Numbered from the stretch's first letter, positions 26,775 through 36,321 are shown. The stretch is DNA of 64,000 bases from Luteimonas aquatica (GCF_022662575.1 NZ_JALBFU010000003.1:310879-374878), one strand, 5' to 3'. Notes: generated from the letters alone by a model not told the origin. Made by a program: numbers and translations.

Positions 26775-27451
26775 GCCTCCGCCTCCTTCTCCTCGAGCAC
26801 GTAGCCCATGCCGCGCACGGTGTGCAGCAGCCGCGGCTGTCCGGCCTGGTCGAGCTTGCCGCGCAGGCGCTTGATCGTGACCTCCACGATGTTGGTGTTG
26901 GTGTCGAAGCTGATGCCCCACACCGATTCCACCAGCACCGTCTTGGAGACGATCTGGCCGCATCGCCGCGCCAGCACCGAGAGCACGCCGTATTCCTTCG
27001 CGGTGAGGTTGAGCAGGCGGCCGGCGCGCACGGCGCGCCGCCCCGTCAGGTCGACGTGCAGGTCGGCGATCGTCACGCCCGCCGGCTGCTCGGCCTGGCC
27101 GCGCCGGGTGATGTTGTGCAGGCGCGCCAGCAGCTCCAGGAAGGAGAACGGCTTGATCAGGTAGTCGTCGGCGCCGGCGCCGAGCCCGCGCAGGCGATGC
27201 TCGACCGTATCGCGCGCGGTCAGCATGATCACCGGCGTGGCGCGATTGCGGCGCAGCCGCTCCAGCACGGCCACCCCGTCCATGCGCGGCAGCATGCCGT
27301 CGAGGATGATGGCGTCGTAGTCGCCGGTCTCGGCCAGGTGCAGGCCGTCGCCGCCGTCGCGCGCGACCTCGACGCCGTAGCCCTGCTCGGACAGTCCCTT
27401 GCGCAGGTATTCCGCGGTCTTGTGCTCGTCTTCGATCACCAGGATACGCAT
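26771..27451 (-). CDS. OmpR/PhoB-family response regulator (CusR-like)
   Basis: The predicted protein is 226 aa. The receiver domain has phospho-acceptor D51 in IILDGMLP, conserved T78 in MLTAR and K100 in LIKPF. The winged-helix DNA-binding domain (about 130-222) ends TVRGMGYVLEE. It is the first gene of a coupled operon with the histidine kinase (4-nt overlap). Targets are unknown; the neighbouring convergent RND operon is a reasonable guess only. Confidence 0.95.
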   Translation of the reverse strand: MRILVIEDEHKTAEYLRKGLSEQGYGVEVARDGGDGLHLAETGDYDAIILDGMLPRMDGVAVLERLRRNRATPVIMLTARDTVEHRLRGLGAGADDYLIKPFSFLELLARLHNITRRGQAEQPAGVTIADLHVDLTGRRAVRAGRLLNLTAKEYGVLSVLARRCGQIVSKTVLVESVWGISFDTNTNIVEVTIKRLRGKLDQAGQPRLLHTVRGMGYVLEEKEAEA

Positions 27452-27699
27452 GCGATCATCCGCCGGCCGGTGGGGCCATGCTACGCGCGGCGGCGCCCGG
27501 ACGCCGCCGCGGGCGGCGCCGGAAACGTTCCGTTAACATCGGGCGAGAGGTGAAGGCGGCATCCGCCCGATTCTAGCGGCGGCGGGAGATTTCCAGGGGT
27601 GTCTTAAGCCATCCCCGGAAACGCGCTAGTGTGGTCAACCTCCGGCCCCGGCACGCGTTACGACGGAGGCCGGGTCCTCTGCAGCGGAGATTCCCGACC
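27452..27699. other. Divergent promoter region between response regulator and cysK
   Basis: No gene. GGAAACGTTCCGTTAAC near 27523-27539 is a partial palindrome that could bind a regulator. No convincing -35/-10 pair was found. Confidence 0.3.
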
Positions 27700-28656
27700 A
27701 TGATCCACGACAGCATCCTCGACACCATCGGCCACACCCCGGTCGTCCGGCTGCATCGCATCGCGCCCGCCCACGTCGACCTGTACGCCAAGGTCGAGTC
27801 GTTCAACCCCGGCGGCTCGGTCAAGGACCGCCTGGCGATCGCGATCATTCTGGATGCCGAGGCCAAGGGCCTGCTCAAGCCGGGCGATACGGTGGTGGAG
27901 GCCACTTCCGGCAACACCGGCGTGGCGCTGGCCATGGTCTGCGCCGCGCGCGGCTACAAGTTCGTCGCCACGATGGCCGAAACCTTCTCCATCGAGCGCC
28001 GCAAGCTGATGCGCGCCTACGGCGCCAAGGTGATCCTCACACCCGCCGCCGAGCGTGGCAGCGGCATGGTGCGCCGCGCCGAGGAACTGGCCAAGCAGCA
28101 CGGCTGGTTCCTGGCGCGGCAGTTCGAGAATCCGGCCAACCCCGCCTACCACCGCCAGACCACCGCCGCGGAGATCCTGCGCGATTTCGCCGGGCGCAGG
28201 CTCGACCACTTCGTCACCGGCTGGGGCACCGGCGGCACGCTCACCGGCGTGGCCGAGGTGCTCAGGGCCGCGCGCCCCGAGGTGCGCGTGACCACCTGTG
28301 AACCGGCGGTCGCCTCGCTCCTGGCCGGCAAGGAATGGCAGCCGCACAAGATCCAGGGCTGGACGCCGGACTTCGTGCCCAAGGTGCTCAACCGCGACGC
28401 CGCCACGCAGATCGTGCCCATCGACGACGTGCTCGCGCGCGACACCGCGCGTCGCCTGGCCGCCGAGGAAGGCATCTTCGTCGGCATCTCCGCCGGCGCC
28501 ACCGTCGCCGCCGCGCTGGAGGTGGCCAAGGCCGCCAAGCAAGGCGAGGCGATCCTGGCGATGCTGCCCGACACCGGCGAACGCTACCTGTCGACCTTCC
28601 TGTTCGAGGGCGTGAACGAGGGATCCGACGACGAGTGGCTGGCGTCGCTGGACTGA
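27700..28656 (+). CDS. cysK: Cysteine synthase A (O-acetylserine sulfhydrylase)
   Basis: The predicted protein is 318 aa from MIHDSILDTIG at 27700. It is a PLP enzyme of fold type II making L-cysteine from O-acetylserine and sulfide. The PLP lysine is K42 in NPGGSVKDR, the substrate loop is TSGNTG, the phosphate cup is GTGGTLTG, and the late SAGA motif is present. A C-terminal GERYLSTFLFE matches CysK-type members. The DUF6498-like membrane-protein gene begins 20 nt after the stop. Confidence 0.95.
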   Translation: MIHDSILDTIGHTPVVRLHRIAPAHVDLYAKVESFNPGGSVKDRLAIAIILDAEAKGLLKPGDTVVEATSGNTGVALAMVCAARGYKFVATMAETFSIERRKLMRAYGAKVILTPAAERGSGMVRRAEELAKQHGWFLARQFENPANPAYHRQTTAAEILRDFAGRRLDHFVTGWGTGGTLTGVAEVLRAARPEVRVTTCEPAVASLLAGKEWQPHKIQGWTPDFVPKVLNRDAATQIVPIDDVLARDTARRLAAEEGIFVGISAGATVAAALEVAKAAKQGEAILAMLPDTGERYLSTFLFEGVNEGSDDEWLASLD

Positions 28657-28676
28657 GCGGCTTCGCGCGCAACGCC

Positions 28677-29552
28677 ATGTCCGCCCCGCCTCCGCAGACG
28701 CCCGCCGCAGACCGCGCGCCGCCGCCGGGCACGCCCTGGCTGGACGCGGCGACCCTCCTGGTCGGCAACGTGCTCCTGCTGGGCCTCGCGCTCTGGCAGA
28801 ACTGGTCGCCGGGCGCGCTGCTGTGGCCGTACTGGATGCAGAGCATGCTGCTGGGCATCGGCCAGACCGTGCGCATCTCCCGCCTGAGCCGGCGCTACGA
28901 CGGCGACATCGGCGGCGGCATCCTGTTCACGGCGCAACTCGTCCCCCATCTGCTGTTCCTGGGCCTGCTGCTGGTGCTCTATCCGTTGCAGCACATGCAG
29001 GAAGGGCGTTGGATCTGGATCGGCGCGCTGTTCCTGCTGGCGTCGCAAACCGTGGACACCTATCGCCGCATCCAGCGCGACGCGGCGACCGAGCCGTCCA
29101 TCGACCAGGTGGCCAGATCGTTCAAGCTGCGCTTCCTCGCCATGCATTTCATGATCCTGTTCGGACTGGGCGTGGCCGGCATCTTCGCCTCGCCGAACTC
29201 GGCGCATGCCAACGCGCCCTATCTGCTGGTGATGGGGGCGATCAAGCTGGTCACCGACGTCCTCGGCCTGCGCGCCGAGCGTTCCATCGACGCCTTCGCC
29301 GTCGCCAAGGCCAGGGACAGCGAGCGCCGCCGCCGATTCCGCCTGGCCCTGCCCACCCGTCGCTGGCCCTTCAGCCTGAAGGAAAAGAAGGTGCAGGACG
29401 ACCAGCTGGCAGCCACGATGCCGCCTCCGCCGGACGAGGACGGCCTGCCTTCCGTCCGCCAATGGCCGTTCGACCTGGCCACGAAAACGCAACAGGACGA
29501 GGCCATGCTGCAGGCCGACACGGCCAAAAACGGCGCACCGGACGACGCCTGA
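28677..29552 (+). CDS. Integral membrane protein, DUF6498-like
   Basis: The predicted protein is 291 aa from an ATG 20 nt after cysK. The Pro-rich N-terminus is followed by about six TM helices up to residue 205 (e.g. TLLVGNVLLLGLALW and PHLLFLGLLLVLY), with a YWMQ motif early that recalls DUF6498 proteins. The C-terminal 85 residues are polar and carry a repeated RxWPFxL motif (RRWPFSLKEKK and RQWPFDLATK). Function is unknown; co-transcription with cysK is likely from spacing. Confidence 0.75.
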   Translation: MSAPPPQTPAADRAPPPGTPWLDAATLLVGNVLLLGLALWQNWSPGALLWPYWMQSMLLGIGQTVRISRLSRRYDGDIGGGILFTAQLVPHLLFLGLLLVLYPLQHMQEGRWIWIGALFLLASQTVDTYRRIQRDAATEPSIDQVARSFKLRFLAMHFMILFGLGVAGIFASPNSAHANAPYLLVMGAIKLVTDVLGLRAERSIDAFAVAKARDSERRRRFRLALPTRRWPFSLKEKKVQDDQLAATMPPPPDEDGLPSVRQWPFDLATKTQQDEAMLQADTAKNGAPDDA

Positions 29553-29634
29553 CGCAGGCGGGACTCGCGCCGTCGCTGCGATTGCTCGCGGACAACCGCC
29601 CCGCGCGAACGACGAGGCCGGGAAGACTCCGGGA

Positions 29635-29666
29635 CAAAACGAAAAACGCCGGCGCAAGGCCGGCGT
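29635..29666 (-). terminator. Intrinsic terminator of the aldolase gene
   Basis: On the minus strand CGCCGGC/GCCGGCG with a 5-nt loop is followed by TTTTTCGTTTT. It is 25 nt past the aldolase stop and may also end the convergent membrane-protein transcript. Confidence 0.85.
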
Positions 29667-29690
29667 GCTTCGTTGCATCGAAGGCGGCGC

Positions 29691-30701
29691 TTACGCCGCC
29701 GACTTCCACTTGCCCAGCGCGGCCAGGCCGTTGTCCTTGGCGCGGGCGTAGACGGTTTCCTGCGCCTTGGCGACGTTGCCGGCCAGGTCCTTCGACCACA
29801 GCTGCAGCGCGGCCGACTGCATGGCGCGGCCGTAGGAGAACGACAGCGGCCACGGGTTCGGGCCCAGGCGGTTCATCGCGTCCAGATGCGCGGTGGCGTC
29901 CTCGTCGCTCTGCCCGCCGGAGAGGAAGACGATGCCCGGCAGGATCGCCGGCACGGCCGACTTCAGACACATCAGCGTGGCCTCGGCCACCTCGTCGACG
30001 CTGGCCTTCTCGCCGCTGTCGCTGCCCGGCAGCACCATCGAGGCCTTCAGGATCGTGCCCTCCAGGGCGACGTTCTGCTGGTACAGCGCGTCGAACAGCG
30101 CGCGCAGCGTCACCTCGGTGACCTCGTAGCAGGTCTCGATGTCGTGGTTGCCGTCCATCAGCACTTCCGGCTCCACCATCGGCACCAGGCCCTGCTCCTG
30201 GCACAGCGCGGCGTAGCGCGCCAGCGCGTGGGCATTGGCCTCGATGCAGGTGCCGGAGGGGATGTCCTCGCCGATGTTGATCACCGCGCGCCACTTGGCG
30301 AAGCGGGCGCCGAGCTTGTAGTACTCCTCCAGGCGCGCGCGCAGGCCGTCCAGGCCCTCGGTGACCGTCTCGCCGGGGAAGCCGGCGAGTGCGAACGGGC
30401 CCTTGTCGACCTTGATGCCGGGGATCACGCCGTTGTCGGCCATGACCTTGGTGAACGGCACGCCGGCCTTGGTGGACTGGCGGATGGTCTCGTCGTAGAG
30501 GATCGCGCCGCTGATGTAGTCGCCGAGCTTGGGCGTGGTCAGCAGCAGTTCGCGGTAGGCGCGGCGGTTCTCTTCGGAATTCTCGATGCCGACGCCGTCG
30601 AAGCGCTTCTTGATGGTGTTGTTCGACTCGTCGATGGCGATGATGCCCTTGCCCGGCGCGACCATGGCCAGGGCGGTTTCGGCAAGCTGTTCGATGCTCA
30701 T
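29691..30701 (-). CDS. Class I fructose-bisphosphate aldolase (eukaryote type)
   Basis: The predicted protein is 336 aa, starting MSIEQLAETALAMVAPGKGI at 30701. This is the Schiff-base (metal-independent) aldolase of glycolysis. Motifs are DESNNTIKKRF, AKWRAVINIG, VPMVEPEVLMDG and the Schiff-base K219 in EGTILKASMVLPG. The C-terminus ends GKWKSAA instead of the regulatory Tyr of animal enzymes. It is the last gene of a minus-strand glycolytic series (gap, pgk, pyk, this gene). It has its own perfect TATAAT element upstream and a good terminator. Confidence 0.96.
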   Translation of the reverse strand: MSIEQLAETALAMVAPGKGIIAIDESNNTIKKRFDGVGIENSEENRRAYRELLLTTPKLGDYISGAILYDETIRQSTKAGVPFTKVMADNGVIPGIKVDKGPFALAGFPGETVTEGLDGLRARLEEYYKLGARFAKWRAVINIGEDIPSGTCIEANAHALARYAALCQEQGLVPMVEPEVLMDGNHDIETCYEVTEVTLRALFDALYQQNVALEGTILKASMVLPGSDSGEKASVDEVAEATLMCLKSAVPAILPGIVFLSGGQSDEDATAHLDAMNRLGPNPWPLSFSYGRAMQSAALQLWSKDLAGNVAKAQETVYARAKDNGLAALGKWKSAA

Positions 30702-30735
30702 GTCTTGGATTCGATGGCGGCGGGAGGAACCGCGA

Positions 30736-30741
30736 ATTATA
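30736..30741 (-). promoter_or_regulatory. Putative -10 element of the aldolase gene
   Basis: On the minus strand the hexamer is a perfect TATAAT, 34 nt before the ATG, in otherwise very GC-rich DNA. No good -35 TTGACA lies at 16-18 nt, so activator help or a strong -10 alone is implied. Confidence 0.5.
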
Positions 30742-30811
30742 GCGGGGGGCGCGTTAAGGCGCCGGCATCGCCAGCCCTTGCAACCGTTTTCAGCCTCGGC
30801 ATTCCTCTCGT

Positions 30812-31363
30812 CTACTCCCGGCTTCCGTCCCCGTCCGCTCGCATTCCGGCATAGCGCAGGCGCCACAGCAACGCGGCCAATCCCCGGCCGCGCAGCGTCA
30901 ACGCCACGCCCAGGACCAACTGCACCAGTGCCGTGATCACCGCCATCCAGAAATCGGGAGGCAGATCCAATGGCGTGCCTTCCGGACGATAATTGGCATA
31001 GAAGAAAGCCTGGGCGCCGAGACGGACGCCATCAAGCAGGCCGCCGAAGAAATACCAGGCGCCGATGCCGGCCAGGATCAGGCCAAACCAGGTCGAGGCG
31101 TCGAGGTCGCTTTCGAACACGTGATCCTGCGGCCGCGTCAACGCCAGCCGCGCCAGCTTGTCGGCGAACAGCCACAGCGCCGCCACCATCAACAATGCCA
31201 CGCCGATCGGGATCGCGAACAACCAGGGATTCCCGCCGGCCGCCGCCGTTTCGCGGATCTGGACCACGATGCCCGGCAACAGCAGCACCATGCTGACCAC
31301 CTGCAGCACCGCGAAGGCGCGGATGATCATGCACAACAGCGAAAACGCGTTGGTTCTGGTCAT
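30812..31363 (-). CDS. Four-TM inner-membrane protein, unknown function
   Basis: The predicted protein is 183 aa with four hydrophobic helices (about 9-32, 48-66, 90-112 and 140-160) and short basic loops (RGRGLAALLWRLR at the end). I do not recognise a family. It lies between pyk and the aldolase gene on the same strand, 48 nt after the pyk stop, and is likely co-transcribed with pyk. A coding call is supported by its length and TM pattern. Confidence 0.75.
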   Translation of the reverse strand: MTRTNAFSLLCMIIRAFAVLQVVSMVLLLPGIVVQIRETAAAGGNPWLFAIPIGVALLMVAALWLFADKLARLALTRPQDHVFESDLDASTWFGLILAGIGAWYFFGGLLDGVRLGAQAFFYANYRPEGTPLDLPPDFWMAVITALVQLVLGVALTLRGRGLAALLWRLRYAGMRADGDGSRE

Positions 31364-31411
31364 GGCCTCTCCTTGAAATTGCCGCCGGCTGGCGCCCCCG
31401 GGCGGGTCCGC

Positions 31412-32878
31412 TTACAGCTCGCCCAGGCCCTCGGCCCGTCCGCCCTCGCCCACCTGCAGCAGGCGCAGGGTGTTGGTGGCGCCGTGGGTTTCCATGTGCT
31501 CGCCGCTGGTGAACACCAGCCGCTCGCCCGAGGAGAGCAGGCCGGCCTCGACCAGCAGGCGCACGCTGCCGCGCGCCGCCTCGCGCGGCGTCTGCCCGCG
31601 GCTGTCGTAGTCGAAGGCGAACACGTCGCGCATCAGGCTCATGCGCCGGCGCGCGCCGACATGGCGCGAGAAGGCGTAGATCGGCGCGCTGGAGCGGAAG
31701 CGCGATAGGTAGCGCGCGGTGCCGCCGGACTCGGTCATGGCCACGATGGCGCGCACGCCGATGTGTTCGGTGAGGAACATCGCGGCCATCGCGATCGCCT
31801 GGTCGGCGCGCTCCAGGTCGCGCGGCGCCTTCTCGAAGTCGGTATCGGATTCGAACTGGCGCTCGGCGCCCACGCACACCCGCGCCATCGCCTCGACCGT
31901 GCGCACCGGGAAGTGGCCGACCGCGGTTTCCTGCGACAGCATCACCGCGTCGGTGCCGTCGATCACGGCGTTGGCCACGTCCAGCACCTCCGCGCGCGTC
32001 GGCACCGGGCTGTCGACCATCGACTGCAGCATCTGCGTGGCGGTGATCACCACGCGGTTGCGCGCCAGCGACTCGCGGATGATCTTCTTCTGCAGGCCCG
32101 GCAGCTCGGCGTCACCGATCTCCACGCCCAGGTCGCCGCGCGCCACCATCACCACGTCGCTGGCCTCGACGATCTCGGCCAGGTTCTCGATCGCCTCGGC
32201 GCGCTCGATCTTCGACACCAGCGCGGCGTCGCTGCCGTGCTCGCGCGCGATGCGGCGCGCCTCGTGCATGTCCTCGGCGTTGCGGCAGAAGGACACGGCG
32301 ATGAAGTCCGCGTCCATCTGCGCGGCGACCGCGATCAGCTCGCGGTCGCGCTCGGTCAGCGCGCCCAGCGACAGGCCGCCGCCCTGCTTGTTCAAGCCCT
32401 TGCGGTCGGACAGCACGCTGTCGTTGAGCACCCTGGTGACGATGCGTTCGCCCTCGATCCGCTCCACCTGCAGCTGCACCACGCCGTCGTCGAGCAGCAG
32501 CACGTCGCCGGGCACCACGTCCTGCGGCAGGCCGAGGTAGCTCACGCCGACCTGGCGTCCGTCGCCGGGCGGCGCGTCGGCGCTGGCCAGCAGGTCGAAG
32601 CGCTCGCCCGCGCGCAGCGCCACGCGCCCTTCGGCGAAGCGCTCGACGCGGATCTTCGGTCCCGGCAGATCGGCCAGGATGCCGACTTCCATGCCCAGCC
32701 GCGCCGCGACCTCGCGCACCTGCTGCGCGCGCGCCAGCTGGCCGGACGGATCGCCGTGCGAGAAGTTGAGCCGCACCGCGTTCACGCCCGCGCGCAGGAT
32801 GGCCTCCAGCACGCCCGGCGCATCGGTGGCCGGACCGAGGGTGGCGAGGATGCGGGTACGGCGGCGATGGTCGGTCAT
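31412..32878 (-). CDS. pyk: Pyruvate kinase
   Basis: The predicted protein is 488 aa, full length. It starts RRRTRILATLGPATD, the usual N-terminal phosphate-binding stretch. LNFSHG, LADLPGPKIRVE (ADP and metal site), VSKIERAEA, MVARGDLGVEIG (metal ligands) and the MLSQETAVGHFPV region follow. The C-terminal allosteric-like domain (about 350-470) has AMTESGGTARYLSRFR and a GEHMETHGATNTLRLLQVG end. It converts PEP and ADP to pyruvate and ATP. It is on the same strand as pgk, gap and aldolase. Confidence 0.97.
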   Translation of the reverse strand: MTDHRRRTRILATLGPATDAPGVLEAILRAGVNAVRLNFSHGDPSGQLARAQQVREVAARLGMEVGILADLPGPKIRVERFAEGRVALRAGERFDLLASADAPPGDGRQVGVSYLGLPQDVVPGDVLLLDDGVVQLQVERIEGERIVTRVLNDSVLSDRKGLNKQGGGLSLGALTERDRELIAVAAQMDADFIAVSFCRNAEDMHEARRIAREHGSDAALVSKIERAEAIENLAEIVEASDVVMVARGDLGVEIGDAELPGLQKKIIRESLARNRVVITATQMLQSMVDSPVPTRAEVLDVANAVIDGTDAVMLSQETAVGHFPVRTVEAMARVCVGAERQFESDTDFEKAPRDLERADQAIAMAAMFLTEHIGVRAIVAMTESGGTARYLSRFRSSAPIYAFSRHVGARRRMSLMRDVFAFDYDSRGQTPREAARGSVRLLVEAGLLSSGERLVFTSGEHMETHGATNTLRLLQVGEGGRAEGLGEL

Positions 32879-33010
32879 GTCTTGGGCAAGGGGAAAGTGT
32901 GCATCGCTATGCTAGCCCAGACGCGTTGCCGGTGCGGCGCCCGCGCCGCGCTGCGCCGGAAACGGAACGACCCGGTCGCCCGGGTCGCTGACGTCCCTGT
33001 AACGGCGGCG

Positions 33011-33223
33011 TTACATGATGCAGCCGTTGTAGGCCTTGGATCGGAGGGTCACGATGCCCCATCCGGGATCGCCGCAGCCATACATGCGCACGCCGACGAC
33101 CGTGCCCGCGTCGTCGTAATAGACGACGGTTCCCGGATAGCAGCAATCGACCCTGGCGGCCGCACCGGTGCCGGCCGAAACGGCCAGCAAAGCTCCCAAT
33201 ACAATCATCTTGATGCCTTGCAT
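33011..33223 (-). CDS. Small secreted protein, DUF6289-like, paralogue 1
   Basis: The predicted protein is 70 aa starting MQGIKMIVLGALLAVSAG, preceded by a GGAGAG ribosome site. A signal peptide of about 24 residues is followed by a 46-residue mature part with TVVYYDDAGTVVGVRMYGC and four cysteines, a pattern seen in xanthomonad DUF6289 peptides (a YY-x-D stretch and conserved Cys). A similar small gene lies 82 bp upstream. Function is unknown. Confidence 0.7.
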   Translation of the reverse strand: MQGIKMIVLGALLAVSAGTGAAARVDCCYPGTVVYYDDAGTVVGVRMYGCGDPGWGIVTLRSKAYNGCIM

Positions 33224-33305
33224 TGAAATCCTCTCCGTTTTTTCGCGGCATGGCGCCGCGGCCGCAGCATAGCGCGGGCCCCGACGCGGCACCGGGCGCC
33301 GCGTC

Positions 33306-33536
33306 TCAACGGCAATCACCGAAGACGCGCGTGTAATAGGGGGACGTCTCGCCCCAGGACTGGAAGAACCCGCCGCAATCGGCGTGGTTGCCGCCGACCG
33401 GATCGCCGCTCTTCGACACGTCGGCATAGTAGCTGGTGGTGTACCACTGTCCGGGCGGTCCGGCGATCACCGCGCCCGACAACAGCGCGGCGCAGGACAG
33501 CAGGCCAGCGAACGACAGCGATCGTACATGGCGCAT
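33306..33536 (-). CDS. Small secreted protein, DUF6289-like, paralogue 2
   Basis: The predicted protein is 76 aa from MRHVRSLSFAGLLSCAALLSG, with a GGAGAAG site before it. A signal peptide (to about residue 25) precedes WYTTSYYADVSKSGDPVGG, then two cysteines (one in ADCGG, one at the C-terminal DCR). The SYYAD/VVYYDD correspondence and adjacent position suggest that it and the 70-aa gene downstream are paralogues. Function is unknown. Confidence 0.7.
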   Translation of the reverse strand: MRHVRSLSFAGLLSCAALLSGAVIAGPPGQWYTTSYYADVSKSGDPVGGNHADCGGFFQSWGETSPYYTRVFGDCR

Positions 33537-33669
33537 GGCGGCTTCTCCGTCGGAGTGAACGCACGCCGGACTATAGAAGCGCGCCGCGGGCGCAACCATT
33601 GCAGCCGTCACAGCCTTGACGTGCGCCACCGCATGGAGGCGCACGCCGGGCCGGCGGCCGCTGCGCGCC

Positions 33670-34860
33670 TCAGCCGGCGCGCGCTTCCAGCGCCGCCACC
33701 GCCGGCAGCTGCTTGCCTTCCAGAAACTCCAGGAACGCGCCGCCGCCGGTGGAGATGTAGCCGATCTCGTCGGCGATCCCGTACTTGTCCACCGCCGCCA
33801 GCGTGTCGCCGCCGCCGGCGATGGAGAAGGCCTTCGACGCCGCGATCGCGCGCGCCAGCGTTTCGGTGCCCTTGCCGAAGGCGTCGAACTCGAACACGCC
33901 CACCGGGCCGTTCCACACCACGGTGCCCGCCTTGGCGATCAGCTCGGCATAGCGGCGCGCGGTCTCCGGGCCGATGTCCAGGATCATGTCGTCCGCGGCC
34001 ACCGCGTCCACCGCCTTCACCATGGCCGGGGCGTCGGCGCTGAAGGCCGGCGCGACCACGACGTCGCTCGGAATCGGGATGTCGGCGCCGCGCGCCTTGG
34101 CGTCGGCGATGATCCGTTTCGCGGTCTCGATCAGGTCCATTTCCACCAGCGACTTGCCGACGCCATGCCCCTGCGCGGCGATGAAGGTGTTGGCGATGCC
34201 GCCGCCGACGATGAGCTGGTCGACCTTGCCGACCAGCGAGGACAGCAGTTCCAGCTTGGTGGAGACCTTGGAGCCGGCGACGATCGCCAGCAGCGGCCGC
34301 GCCGGCGTGTCGAGCGCCTTCGCCAGCGCATCCAGTTCGGCCATCAGCAAAGGGCCGCCGGCGGCCTGGCCGGCCTGCTTGATCACGCCGTGCGTGGAGG
34401 CCTGCGCGCGATGCGCGGTGCCGAAGGCGTCCATCACGAACACGTCGCACAGCGCGGCGTAGCGCTTGGCCAAGGCCTCGTCGTCCTTGCCCTCGCCCAC
34501 GTTCATGCGGCAGTTCTCCAGCAGCACCAGCTGGCCCGGCGCGACCTCGACGCCGTCCAGATAGTCGCGCACCAGCGGCACTTCGCGCCTGAGCAGTTCG
34601 GACAGGCGCGCGGCCACCGGCGCCAGCGAGTCGGCCTCGCTCCACACGCCTTCCTTCGGCCGGCCCAGGTGCGACATCACCATCACCGCGGCCCCGCGCT
34701 CCAGCGCCTGGCGCAGCGTCGGCAGCGAGGCGGTGATGCGCTGGTCCGAGGTGACCCGGCCCGGCTGTCCGTCGGCATGTTCGACCGGGACGTTCAGGTC
34801 CTGTCGGATCAGCACGCGCTTGCCTGTCAGATCGAGGTCGGTCATGCGGAGGATGGGCAT
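33670..34860 (-). CDS. pgk: Phosphoglycerate kinase
   Basis: The predicted protein is 396 aa; ATG at 34860 or a few codons later (MTDLDLTG). The N-domain motif [12 protein letters not shown] is followed by SHLGRPKEG and [15 protein letters not shown]. The C-domain nucleotide site includes [23 protein letters not shown] and [13 protein letters not shown]. It makes ATP from 1,3-bisphosphoglycerate. It follows the DUF3999 gene on the same strand at 99 bp and is part of the glycolytic cluster. Confidence 0.97.
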   Translation of the reverse strand: MPILRMTDLDLTGKRVLIRQDLNVPVEHADGQPGRVTSDQRITASLPTLRQALERGAAVMVMSHLGRPKEGVWSEADSLAPVAARLSELLRREVPLVRDYLDGVEVAPGQLVLLENCRMNVGEGKDDEALAKRYAALCDVFVMDAFGTAHRAQASTHGVIKQAGQAAGGPLLMAELDALAKALDTPARPLLAIVAGSKVSTKLELLSSLVGKVDQLIVGGGIANTFIAAQGHGVGKSLVEMDLIETAKRIIADAKARGADIPIPSDVVVAPAFSADAPAMVKAVDAVAADDMILDIGPETARRYAELIAKAGTVVWNGPVGVFEFDAFGKGTETLARAIAASKAFSIAGGGDTLAAVDKYGIADEIGYISTGGGAFLEFLEGKQLPAVAALEARAG

Positions 34861-34959
34861 CGCGCGGGTCCTGTGACGAAAACGGGGCGGACATTGTCCG
34901 CAGCCGGCGCGACCGAGGCAAACCGAGGACGCCGGCCGTTCCGGCGCGCGCCGCCGTCT

Positions 34960-36321
34960 TCAGGATGGCCCGGACCTGGGCTTGCGCAGCAGGCTCAGCG
35001 CGAAGCCGGCCACCAATGCGGCGGCGGCGATCAGCACGCCCCACAGCAGCCAGGCCTTCCAGTCGCGCGGTTTCTCGGCCGGCTGCAGGGCGCTTGCGCC
35101 GCCGAGCTCCCGGCCCGGGCCGACCGTCGCGGCCGCCGGCCTCCATTGGGCGCCGCGCGCTTGGCGCAGCGCATCGAGCATCTGCGACAGCGGCGCGGCC
35201 TGCCGCTGCGTGCGCCGGCTGCCGGCCACCAGCGCATAGGGCGCACGGCCCTGCGCCAGGAACACCAGGCTTTCGGGCAGATAGCCCAGGCGCAGGCGCG
35301 GCGCCGCGCCCGCGGGCAGGCCGTTGCGCCCGCGCAGCCGCCAATGGGCGTCGCGCGTGGGCGCGGACAGCGGCTGCGGCGGCGAACGGTTGGAGCGCTC
35401 GCCGTCGTCGACGCGGTAGGCCACCCAGTCGGCGGCGCTCGTCCACGCCTGTTCCGGGCCGGCGCGTGATTCGAGCATCCACTCGCCGCCGTCGTTGGCC
35501 GCCAGTTGCAGGTCGACGCGCTCGATCGGGAAGCGCCCGTCCAGTTCGTACTCGATCGCTTCATCGCCGTTGGCATCGCGCGTGCGCCTGCCGGCGAGCT
35601 CGCGCCATTGCCAGGGCTGCGCCGCGACCGTGGCCAGGCGCGCGCGCACCGCCAGCAGTTTCGGCGCGCCGGCGCGGCGCAGCGGCGTCAGGCGCAGATA
35701 GTGCGCGGCCGCGTTCACGTCCACCCGGTCCTGACGCAGGCGATGGCCGGCGTTGTTCAGATCGACCAATTGCGCGCGCGCGTTCAAGGTCCGCCACTCG
35801 CGCAGGTCGTCGCTGCCCTCCAGGCGATAGGGCCGGTCGAGCGGCGCATCGACCGGCGCCCACTGCAGTTGCAGGTCGAGGATGGGGTCGCGCAGCCGGC
35901 TGGCGTCGATCAGCCAGCCGGTATCGGCGCCGGCGGCGGCGGTCGTGGTGGCCCGCGCCTGCAGGTTGCGCACGCTGCCGTCGGCGTTGCGCTCGGCGAG
36001 GATGCTCAGGTCGCCGGCCGTGCCGCCCTCGCCCGCCGGCAGCGGGAACCAGGGCAGTTCGGTCTCGCGCGCCGTGTCCGGACCGGACTGTTCGGCGGCG
36101 AACACGTCCGCCGGCACCGCGACGCCGTCGGCGTTCACCACGTCCAGGTCGCGCAGGGCCGCCGACTGCACGCTCCGGTAGATCTCGGGCGTGAGTTCGA
36201 CGCGGTACGCGCCCGAATCGGCGTTCTGCAAGGCCAGCGGCCATTGCCGCGCGTAATCCTCGCGCGCGGCGGCGCCGGCGGCGAGCGGCAGCAACAGCGA
36301 AAGCCAGATGGCGTGCTTCAT
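34960..36321 (-). CDS. DUF3999-family exported membrane-anchored protein
   Basis: The predicted protein is 453 aa. A signal peptide (MKHAIWLSLLLPLAAGAAA) starts at 36321, overlapping the DUF2339 stop by 4 nt. A long beta-rich periplasmic region contains the family hallmarks (YARQWPLAL near the N-terminus, PYRLEGSDDLREWR, HYLRL) and a single C-terminal TM helix at about 424-444 is followed by RKPRSG. DUF3999 proteins nearly always follow a DUF2339 gene, as here, implying one envelope complex. The biochemical role is unknown. Confidence 0.9.
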   Translation of the reverse strand: MKHAIWLSLLLPLAAGAAAREDYARQWPLALQNADSGAYRVELTPEIYRSVQSAALRDLDVVNADGVAVPADVFAAEQSGPDTARETELPWFPLPAGEGGTAGDLSILAERNADGSVRNLQARATTTAAAGADTGWLIDASRLRDPILDLQLQWAPVDAPLDRPYRLEGSDDLREWRTLNARAQLVDLNNAGHRLRQDRVDVNAAAHYLRLTPLRRAGAPKLLAVRARLATVAAQPWQWRELAGRRTRDANGDEAIEYELDGRFPIERVDLQLAANDGGEWMLESRAGPEQAWTSAADWVAYRVDDGERSNRSPPQPLSAPTRDAHWRLRGRNGLPAGAAPRLRLGYLPESLVFLAQGRAPYALVAGSRRTQRQAAPLSQMLDALRQARGAQWRPAAATVGPGRELGGASALQPAEKPRDWKAWLLWGVLIAAAALVAGFALSLLRKPRSGPS

